DNA of 20,640 nucleotides from JBBSOW01 sp038259365 (GTDB taxonomy: Bacteria; Actinomycetota; Actinomycetes; Propionibacteriales; Propionibacteriaceae), in the NCBI GenBank assembly GCA_038259365.1, contig JBBSOW010000056.1, positions 1 to 20,640 on the forward strand, read 5' to 3'. The notes below the pieces were generated by a model. That model made no database searches and was not told where the DNA came from. It worked only from the letters and a program-made list of their open reading frames with translations. The position numbers and the translations under genes were made by a program. Shown here piece by piece: positions 14,411 to 20,020 of this stretch. Position 1 is the stretch's first letter; each line of letters starts with the position of its first letter.

Positions 14411-15379
14411 TCAGGCCAACACCTCCGACTCAAGGCGCGCGTAGCTGCTCTCCATCCCCTCGACCATGCCCGTCTCCAAAATCATGTCGCGGGTCGCCAC
14501 ATCGGGGTAGGTGATCAGCAAAGACAACAGCGTGCCGCCGGCCACGGTGGTGAGCGTCATCTCGTTGATCGTGGTGGGGTCCATGCCGATCATCTGCTCC
14601 GTGGTCTTGGTGCGGTACGGATACGCCGATTCCAGCAAGTGACCGGTGAAACCGAAGCCGTTCTCGCCGTTCTCATCCACCCACTCGTAGCGGTAGGTGT
14701 CGCCGACGCTGGTGGCTGCTGTGCACACCGGCATCGTCCATCCGTCAGGACCCAACATCCAGCGGCGCATCAACTCCGGTTCGTGATGGGCGTCCCAGAC
14801 CCGTTCGATGGGTCCGCCGATGATGCGGCTGACGCGCACGTGGGTGTCGTCGAGAACCTGGAGCGTGGTGCCGCTGCCGGCGGCGAAGGAGGTGAGGTCG
14901 GCCACCACCTCGTCGATCTGGGACATGGCCGCCTGCAATCCCTGGTCCATGCCCATCTTTTGCAGCTGCTCCAGGTCGGGCAGGGAGTCGAACCAGGTGG
15001 TGACAGTGAGCCGGGAACCGTTGCCGGTGTCGTCGAAGCGGAAGACGACGCGCATGCTCGGCATGTCGTCGTCGGCGTTGCCCTCGTCGTCGGCGAAGCG
15101 GTCACGAACCTCCAGGACGTGGGGCGCGTCGACGCTGACGATCTCCCAGAGCCCATTGACCCGTTCACCGTCTGGCCCCGACATGTAGTAACGAGAGAGG
15201 CCACCGGGGGACATGTCATGACGGCTGAAGGTGGCCGGCCACTGCGGCGGCCCCCAGAACTTTTCGAGCTGTCGAGGATCGGAGTAGGCCTCCCAGAGTC
15301 GAGACCCCTGAACGGCGAAGTCGGCGACGACGGTCATGGTGAGGGCGTCGACGTCGGTGTCGATGGATGTGACGGGCAT
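14411..15379 (-). CDS. tandem SRPBCC (AHSA1/CalC-like) domain protein
   Basis: Two START/Bet v 1-like hydrophobic-ligand domains in one 322-residue chain. Domain 1 (about 10-165) has VQGSRLWEAYSDPRQLEKFWGPP and LWEIVSVDAPHVLEVRDRF, then SRLTVTTWFDSLPDLEQLQKMGMDQGLQ. Domain 2 (about 172-322) repeats the pattern: VRVSRIIGGPIERVWDAHHE then PELMRRWMLGPDGW, and NEMTLTTVAGGTLLSLLITYPD followed by RDMILETGMVEGMESSYARLES. Most AHSA1 proteins have a single domain of about 150 residues, so this is a duplication or fusion. ATG 15379 has GAAAGGT six bases upstream. It lies 21 bases behind the ArsR-type regulator, the very common ArsR-SRPBCC pairing in actinobacteria. Ligand and physiological role are unknown. 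Confidence 0.9.
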   Translation of the reverse strand: MPVTSIDTDVDALTMTVVADFAVQGSRLWEAYSDPRQLEKFWGPPQWPATFSRHDMSPGGLSRYYMSGPDGERVNGLWEIVSVDAPHVLEVRDRFADDEGNADDDMPSMRVVFRFDDTGNGSRLTVTTWFDSLPDLEQLQKMGMDQGLQAAMSQIDEVVADLTSFAAGSGTTLQVLDDTHVRVSRIIGGPIERVWDAHHEPELMRRWMLGPDGWTMPVCTAATSVGDTYRYEWVDENGENGFGFTGHLLESAYPYRTKTTEQMIGMDPTTINEMTLTTVAGGTLLSLLITYPDVATRDMILETGMVEGMESSYARLESEVLA

Positions 15380-15400
15380 GGCGTTACCTTTCGGTTGAGA

Positions 15401-15745
15401 TCAGTCGTCTGTCAGCAGGGCGTCGAGCCGCGATATGCGGTCGCGCCAGATGTCCTCGTAGCGGTCCAGGAGTTCCTGGGTTCGTTTCACCGCTTGGGGG
15501 TTGCCACGCACGCGACGCTCGCGGCCGTGTGGATGCTTGGTCACCAATCCGGAACCCTCCAGGACCGCCACGTGCTTCTGCACTCCCGCGAACGACATGG
15601 CGTAGAGGGCCGCCAGTCCAGAGACCGACACTTCTCCGTCGAGAGTGCGGCGCAAGATGTCGCGTCGGGTGGCGTCGGACAAGGCGTGAAAGATCCGATC
15701 CACCTCGTCATCGGTGAGCTGGGCACCCGCGTCATATACAACCAT
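15401..15745 (-). CDS. ArsR-family winged-helix transcriptional regulator
   Basis: DNA-binding repressor of 114 residues, first gene of the pair with the SRPBCC protein. It opens with MVVYDAGAQLTDDEVDRIFH, followed by ALSDATRRDILRRTL (helix 1-2). The recognition helix region is VSGLAALYAMSFAGVQKHVAVLE and the wing is LVTKHPHGRERRVRGNP. The tail VKRTQELLDRYEDIWRDRISRLD is probably the dimerisation helix. It contains no Cys at all, so it does not use the thiol metal sites of ArsR/SmtB sensors; a small organic ligand or other signal is likelier. The start codon lies within a 20-base palindrome, almost certainly its own operator, so the operon is probably autorepressed. No ribosome site is present, which fits a leaderless message. 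Confidence 0.93.
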   Translation of the reverse strand: MVVYDAGAQLTDDEVDRIFHALSDATRRDILRRTLDGEVSVSGLAALYAMSFAGVQKHVAVLEGSGLVTKHPHGRERRVRGNPQAVKRTQELLDRYEDIWRDRISRLDALLTDD

Positions 15746-15755
15746 TTGGTTGTAT
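15736..15755. promoter_or_regulatory. 20-bp palindromic operator of the ArsR-SRPBCC operon
   Basis: ATACAACCATTTGGTTGTAT has perfect 9-base arms around a TT centre. It overlaps the last two bases of the -10 box, the predicted transcript start and the first four codons (M-V-V-Y) of the ArsR gene. Dimeric ArsR proteins bind such sites, and the position would block RNA polymerase. Binding by this particular protein is inferred. Confidence 0.8.
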
Positions 15756-15782
15756 TTTAGGCGCCTGTCCGCCGTCGCGCAA
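15754..15782 (-). promoter_or_regulatory. promoter of the ArsR-SRPBCC operon (leaderless)
   Basis: On the minus strand TTGCGC (15782-15777) is followed by exactly 17 bases and then TAAAAT (15759-15754), a good sigma-A type pair. The -10 box ends 8 bases before the A of ATG at 15745. Transcription should therefore start at or within a base or two of the start codon, giving a leaderless mRNA. Confidence 0.65.
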
Positions 15783-15916
15783 GGCCCCGCCGGGCGTACC
15801 TTCCGAACAGGTCCGGCCGAGCCGTGTTGATGTCGGATGTATCACGAAGCGGACACCGGCCTCCTTCCATGAAGTACCCGAGGATGTTCCCCTCCTAGAA
15901 ACCGCAAGGAAGCCCG

Positions 15917-17035
15917 ATGCTCAAGCTGGACACTCGCAAGACCGTGGACGACCGCCAGGTCCACTCCGACAACGTGGTGGGCAGCGAGGGTCGCGCTGTC
16001 ACGGCTACCATCCAGCAGGCCCACCGGCATCATCGCTTCGAGCACACCGACCGGTGGGCCGATTCACACAAGGCGCGGATCGATGTCCGCATTGCCGAAC
16101 TCATCGCCATGGGCTACCACGGTGATCCCGCCAGGAATCTGGCGAGATCGAGGACGAAGATCGACATGAGCAACCCCGCCACCCTGGAGTTGGGGAAGGC
16201 AATGCCGACGATCGTCGAGTGGTTCAAGCTCATCCCTCGCGCCGTCGCGTTGGACATCATCTACGACCCGGACAAGGGCCGTCTCTGCAACGGCGTCGTC
16301 CTCAACGAGGAGGCCATCAGCTGGTTCAAGAACATCGATGACGCGATCGGAATCCGGAGCCGGGCTGCGGTGCTCCGCCAGCTCCTGCGGCAGGAGGCGG
16401 AGCACGAGGGAAGCCTGGCTGTCGCATCCCTAGCCTGCGGAGCGGCGCAGCCCGTGCTGGAGACGATGGCGGAGATCCTCTCGAACGAAGCATCCGAGGA
16501 TTCCACCGTAACGCTGGTCGATCTGGACCGGGACTCGCTGGGCATGGCCGCGAGCTTGGCCGAAGAGTACGGGATCTCCCACCGCGTCATCACCGCCGCC
16601 AAGAACATTCTCAGCCTCGACGGGATCGACCTCGATCCCAACCCTGATCACCAGGGCACCGGCAGGGCCGACTACGACGTCGTCGAAGCGCTGGGCTTCC
16701 TCGAGTACCTCCCGCCGGAGAACCAAGAGTCCTACACCTACCGCGGTGTGGTGGACGAGAAGAGGAGCCGGGCGGGAGCCATCGCGTTTCTGCGGAACGC
16801 CTACGACCTGGTGAGGCCGGGCGGGATGCTGATCTTCGCTAACATGCTCGACGAGACTCACAAGCAGCTGGGCTTCACGCTCAACACCGTTCAATGGCCC
16901 CACATTCAGCCACGCTCGATCGAACAGATTCTGCGCATCGTCGAGTCCTCCGGTGTCGAGGTTGGCCAAATCGACATCTACTGCCCGACCGACGGCGTCT
17001 ACGCGGTATACGCCATCAGGAAATTGTGTCTTTGA
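15917..17035 (+). CDS. class I SAM-dependent methyltransferase (PhcB-like resemblance)
   Basis: Predicted SAM-dependent methyltransferase, 372 residues, cytoplasmic, substrate unknown. ATG 15917 has AAGGAAG at 15906-15912. Residues 1-165 form a helical, charged N-terminal region with no motif I recognise. The Rossmann domain follows: motif I AVASLACGAAQPV (168-180), acidic strand end TLVDLDRDS (199-207), post-I region DYDVVEALGFLEYLPPEN (252-269) and motif III DLVRPGGMLIFANM (297-310). The GFLEYL segment and the GG-M-F-N motif resemble the group often annotated as 3-hydroxypalmitate methyl ester (PhcB-type) methyltransferases, but this is a motif impression. Three 60-base rows counted by hand gave 60-67 percent GC, at or a little below the surrounding genes. 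The gene stands alone, divergent from arsR and convergent with the TrmH-family gene. Confidence 0.8.
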   Translation: MLKLDTRKTVDDRQVHSDNVVGSEGRAVTATIQQAHRHHRFEHTDRWADSHKARIDVRIAELIAMGYHGDPARNLARSRTKIDMSNPATLELGKAMPTIVEWFKLIPRAVALDIIYDPDKGRLCNGVVLNEEAISWFKNIDDAIGIRSRAAVLRQLLRQEAEHEGSLAVASLACGAAQPVLETMAEILSNEASEDSTVTLVDLDRDSLGMAASLAEEYGISHRVITAAKNILSLDGIDLDPNPDHQGTGRADYDVVEALGFLEYLPPENQESYTYRGVVDEKRSRAGAIAFLRNAYDLVRPGGMLIFANMLDETHKQLGFTLNTVQWPHIQPRSIEQILRIVESSGVEVGQIDIYCPTDGVYAVYAIRKLCL

Positions 17036-17068
17036 GGTGCGGCCGCTGACCCTCTCTGGCTGGCGGGT

Positions 17069-17716
17069 TTAGTCACCGCCACCGGCCCAGCGAAGAGCCC
17101 AGTGATACATCGTGATCGCCGCGGCGGCACCGGCGTTGATCGAGCGCGTGGAGCCGTGCTGGGTGATCGCCACGAGCGCCGCACAACCCTCGAGGACCTC
17201 CTCGGTGAGGCCCGGCCCCTCGGAGCCGAACACCAGGCAGCAGAGCTCGGGCAGCTCGAAGGTCTCCAGCGCCCTCGAGCCGGGCAGGTTATCCACCCCG
17301 ACGATGGTGTAGCCGTCGGCCCGCTGGGCCTCGACGAACTCGCTCACCTCGGCCCAGTGCTGCACGTGCAGGTAGCGGTCGGTGACCATGGCGCCGCGAC
17401 GGTTCCAGCGGCGTCGGCCCAAGATATGCACCGAATCGACGTTGAACGCGTTCGCCGTGCGCACCACCGAGCCGATGTTGAAGTCGTGCTCCCAGTTCTG
17501 GATCGCGATCCGCAGCCCGTGCCGCCGCGTGTCCAGATCGGCGACGATCTCCTCCAGTTTCCAGTACCGGTAGGCCTCGAGGACGTTACGCCGATCGCCC
17601 TCGGCGAGGAGTGCTGGATCCAGGCGCGGGTCCGTCGGCCAGGGGCGCGGGTGCGGCCCGAGGCCGTGACCGGGCGCCCCGACCTCCCGCTCCTCGGGGC
17701 CGACGGGTGGATTCAT
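17069..17716 (-). CDS. SpoU/TrmH-family RNA 2'-O-methyltransferase
   Basis: SPOUT-fold methylase that probably 2'-O-methylates a tRNA or rRNA nucleotide. The start is ATG 17716 (MNPPVGPEEREVG), with GAGGAG four bases upstream; an upstream in-frame start at 17758 has weaker support. Family motif 1 is NIGSVVRTANAFNVDSVHILG with the conserved Asn and Arg. Motif 2 is LVFGSEGPGLTEEVLEGC. Motif 3 is ITQHGSTRSINAGAAAAITM, forming the knot with the Ser-Ile-Asn core. The N-terminal 60 residues form a Pro/Arg-rich lead and a short helical segment (RRNVLEAYRYWKLEEIVADLD). 215 residues is typical for the short TrmH type lacking an L30e-like domain. The exact target cannot be assigned. The gene converges on the methyltransferase with only 33 bases between stops. 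Confidence 0.92.
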   Translation of the reverse strand: MNPPVGPEEREVGAPGHGLGPHPRPWPTDPRLDPALLAEGDRRNVLEAYRYWKLEEIVADLDTRRHGLRIAIQNWEHDFNIGSVVRTANAFNVDSVHILGRRRWNRRGAMVTDRYLHVQHWAEVSEFVEAQRADGYTIVGVDNLPGSRALETFELPELCCLVFGSEGPGLTEEVLEGCAALVAITQHGSTRSINAGAAAAITMYHWALRWAGGGD

Positions 17717-17799
17717 CGTTCTCCTCGCGCCGGCGCGGACCGCAGGGCGACCCGCCACCTCGACGACGTGAACCAGCCGACACCGAACGCCGCGAACAC

Positions 17800-17820
17800 C
17801 GCCGACGCAAGACGACGGCG
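17800..17820 (-). terminator. hairpin downstream of lemA
   Basis: On the minus strand CGCCG pairs with CGGCG, then one T-T mismatch, then CGT with GCG around a CTT loop. It starts 19 bases after the lemA stop and ends 83 bases before the TrmH-family start. No strong U-tract follows (GTGTTCG). Confidence 0.45.
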
Positions 17821-17839
17821 AGGCTGAGGTAAGACCGTG

Positions 17840-18625
17840 CTAGCGGGTCTGTGGGGGTTGGTGCCCACCAGAGCTGTCCTGCTGGTTCGGCGTCTGCTCG
17901 TACTGCGGCTGCTGCTCGCGGCGCTGCTGGTCCTGCTGTGGGTCGGGCAGCTGATCACCAGAAAGCTGCGAGCCGACCTGGCTCGGACCGGACTGACCGC
18001 CCTGCCGTTGCGGCTGATCGCCGCGGTAGGCGATCTCGCCGAAGTTCACGTCGGGGGCCTGACGGACCGCCTGGTCGTTGACCTCGAAGTAGGTGGCCTT
18101 CTCGAAGTTGAACATTCCCGCGATGATGTTGCTCGGCACGCTGTCGACCTTGGTGTTGTAGACGCGCACGTTGGCATTGTAGAACCGTCGGCCGGCGGCG
18201 ATGCGATCCTCGGTTTCGGCCAGCTGGCGCTGCAGCTCGAGGAAGTTCGTGTTGCTCTTGAGGTCCGGGTAGGCCTCCACCGAGACCATCAGGTTGCGCA
18301 CGGCACCGGAGAGTTGCTCCTCGGCCTGGGCGCGCTGCTCGGTCGGCAGGGCGCCTTCCTGGGCGGAGATAGCCTGGGCCTGGGAGCGCAACCGCGTCAC
18401 GTCCTCGAGGGTGTTGCGCTCGTGGGAGGCGAAGGCGCGGACCGTTTCCACCAGGTTGGGGATCAGTTCGTAGCGCCGGTTCAGCTCCACGTCGATCTGG
18501 CGCCAGGATTCTTGGATCAGGTTGCGGGACTTGACGAAGCCGTTGTACAGCGACATCACCGATACTCCCGCGATCAGCAGGACCAGCAGGATGACAATCA
18601 GGATGACGACGATTGTGGTACCCAT
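17840..18625 (-). CDS. lemA: LemA family protein
   Basis: Membrane-anchored helical-bundle protein of unknown function, widespread in bacteria. ATG 18625 has GGAAGGAG about ten bases upstream. An N-terminal transmembrane helix (about 4-27, TTIVVILIVILLVLLIAGVS) is followed by the family core: YNGFVKSRNLIQESWRQIDV, ELNRRYELIPNLVETVRAFA, SHERNTLEDVTRLRSQA, LMVSVEAYPDLKSNTNFLEL, EDRIAAGRRFYNANVRVYN and FNFEKATYFEV. The core ends near residue 205. The last 55 residues are a Gln/Pro-rich, low-complexity tail (for example QQDQQRREQQPQYEQ) not found in the basic family of about 185-200 residues. The protein likely faces outward with the tail exposed or disordered. It follows pyrE by 81 bases, which include a TAGGCT box. 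Confidence 0.95.
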   Translation of the reverse strand: MGTTIVVILIVILLVLLIAGVSVMSLYNGFVKSRNLIQESWRQIDVELNRRYELIPNLVETVRAFASHERNTLEDVTRLRSQAQAISAQEGALPTEQRAQAEEQLSGAVRNLMVSVEAYPDLKSNTNFLELQRQLAETEDRIAAGRRFYNANVRVYNTKVDSVPSNIIAGMFNFEKATYFEVNDQAVRQAPDVNFGEIAYRGDQPQRQGGQSGPSQVGSQLSGDQLPDPQQDQQRREQQPQYEQTPNQQDSSGGHQPPQTR

Positions 18626-18689
18626 CGAGGGGGCACTCCTTCCATCGGGCCAGGCAGCGGATCCGGCTGGCGTTGCTCAAGTCAGCTAC

Positions 18690-18695
18690 AGCCTA
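18690..18695 (-). promoter_or_regulatory. possible -10 box of lemA
   Basis: TAGGCT on the minus strand lies 64 bases before the lemA ATG and just past the pyrE stop at 18707. It is the same hexamer as the one before the VOC gene. No clear -35 is seen, so lemA might still be read through from pyrE. Confidence 0.3.
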
Positions 18696-18706
18696 GCGAG
18701 ATCGGC

Positions 18707-19249
18707 TCAACGAAGGCCCAAATCGTCCGCGGACACCGCGAATCGGTACTCCAGTCCTTGCGCCTCGATGGCCTCTTTCGCCCCGGTGTCGCGGTCGACG
18801 ATGCACGCCACGGCGGCCACCTCGCCGCCGGCCTCGCGGACGGCCTGCACGGCCGTGAGCGCCGAGCCGCCGGTGGTGGAGGTGTCCTCGACGACGAGGA
18901 CGCGCTTGCCCGCCACCTCGGAGCCCTCGATCAGACGCTGCAGCCCGTGGGCCTTCTCGGCCTTGCGGACCACGAAGGCGTCGAGGCGCTCCCCCGAGGC
19001 CGCCGCGGCGTGGAGCATCGCGGTCGCGACCGGATCCGCCCCCAGCGTCAACCCGCCGACGGCGTCGAAATCCAGATCGCCGACGAGCTCGCGCATCACC
19101 CGTCCGACGAGCGGGGCGGCGCGGCCGTCGAGCGTCACCCGGCGCATGTCGACGTAGAAGTCGGCCTCGCGCCCCGAGGACAGCGTGACCCGTTGGTGCA
19201 CCACGGCGAGGCTCTTGACGGCCTGGATGAGGTCTGGCAAGTCGGACAT
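18707..19249 (-). CDS. pyrE: orotate phosphoribosyltransferase
   Basis: Transfers phosphoribose from PRPP to orotate, giving OMP in pyrimidine synthesis. The 180 residues have SSGREADFYVDMRRVTLDG near the N-terminus, FVVRKAEKAHGLQRLIEGSE (mobile catalytic loop with Lys and His) and the PRPP-binding signature RVLVVEDTSTTGGSALTAVQ. The start at ATG 19249 is nine bases after the sortase stop. No strong ribosome site stands out (CGGAG ends one base before ATG), so translation may be coupled to the sortase gene. Length is as expected for the bacterial short form. The position of pyrE between lemA and a sortase on one strand suggests co-transcription rather than functional linkage. Confidence 0.96.
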   Translation of the reverse strand: MSDLPDLIQAVKSLAVVHQRVTLSSGREADFYVDMRRVTLDGRAAPLVGRVMRELVGDLDFDAVGGLTLGADPVATAMLHAAAASGERLDAFVVRKAEKAHGLQRLIEGSEVAGKRVLVVEDTSTTGGSALTAVQAVREAGGEVAAVACIVDRDTGAKEAIEAQGLEYRFAVSADDLGLR

Positions 19250-19258
19250 ACTCCGAGC

Positions 19259-19963
19259 CTACTTCTCCTGAACGTCGGTCAGTTCGCCGAAGGCGACGGA
19301 GCGATCCGGGGAGCGGAACAGGTCCTGGCAGGTGGTCAGGGTGAGATACTTCTGGTCCGCCTGGTTGGAACGCTCGATCGGGTTCGCGGCCAAGACCCAG
19401 GTGTCGGTGTCCTGCACGGTCAGCTCGCTCGGTGAGGTGATCAGCTGGTAGGTGTAGACGGCCTCGCGGGTCTCGATGTTCACCTCATCGCCGTCCTTCA
19501 GTTCCAGCATGCGCGAGAACGGCTGGCCGTGGGTCACCCGGTGCCCGGCCACGGCGAAGTTGCCCTTTTTACCGGGCGCGACGGAGTTCTCGTACCAGCC
19601 GACCCCGCGGGAGAGGGTGTCCAGGTCGGTGCCCGCCAGGATCGGGATGACGTAGTCGGGGCCGAAGGCCGGGATGCGCAGTAGACCCACGGCCTGGCCG
19701 GGGATCCGCTTTTCCTTGGCCAGCTTGCCGTCGGACTTGGGTGGGGCCGCTTGCTCCCACCGTTGCTGGAGGGCCTGCTGCTCGTCGTCGAAGGCCCGCT
19801 CGGACACGATGTTGGTGCCGAAGTACTGGTATCCGATCCAACCCACACACCCGACCCCGCCGAGGAGCAGAAAGACCCCCAGCACCGTGAGAATGGACGA
19901 TCCGCCGCGGCGACGGCGGTTGTTCTTGGACCCGCTCTTGGCGGGCCGGTTGGTGGCTGACAC
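19259..19963 (-). CDS. sortase, class E-like
   Basis: Membrane-anchored cysteine transpeptidase that probably links LAXTG-type proteins to the cell wall. The GTG start at 19963 gives a cytoplasmic Lys/Arg-rich head (RPAKSGSKNNRRRRGG), then a transmembrane helix at about 23-45. The extracellular sortase fold has AVGLLRIPAFGPDYVIPILAG, GNFAVAGHRVTH with catalytic His141, YTYQLITSPSELTV, and YLTLTTCQDLF with catalytic Cys212. The catalytic Arg is Arg217 or Arg221 (LFRSPDRSVAFGEL). The TLTTC motif is the class E pattern. 234 residues is normal. AGGGAAG lies 12 bases before the GTG, which is loose. No LPXTG or LAXTG sorting signal was seen in any protein of this window, so substrates are encoded elsewhere. 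It follows a T-tailed terminator. Confidence 0.92.
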   Translation of the reverse strand: MSATNRPAKSGSKNNRRRRGGSSILTVLGVFLLLGGVGCVGWIGYQYFGTNIVSERAFDDEQQALQQRWEQAAPPKSDGKLAKEKRIPGQAVGLLRIPAFGPDYVIPILAGTDLDTLSRGVGWYENSVAPGKKGNFAVAGHRVTHGQPFSRMLELKDGDEVNIETREAVYTYQLITSPSELTVQDTDTWVLAANPIERSNQADQKYLTLTTCQDLFRSPDRSVAFGELTDVQEK

Positions 19964-19988
19964 AGCGCCATTGTGCTTCCCTGGTAGA

Positions 19989-20011
19989 CAAAACGGCGAA
20001 TTGACTCGCCG
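19989..20011 (-). terminator. intrinsic terminator of the repeat-containing membrane protein gene
   Basis: On the minus strand CGGCGA, loop GTCAAT, TCGCCG, then directly TTTTGTCT. A six-base perfect stem plus T-run lies nine bases beyond the stop at 20021. It is the best intrinsic terminator in the window and separates this gene from the sortase. Confidence 0.7.
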
Positions 20012-20020
20012 CCGGAAGCG

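Noticed and set aside
17837..19435. 532-residue open frame on the plus strand opposite lemA and pyrE
   Set aside because: It lies antisense to two well-recognised genes, shows no domain, and is of the long-shadow type expected in high-GC codon-biased DNA.
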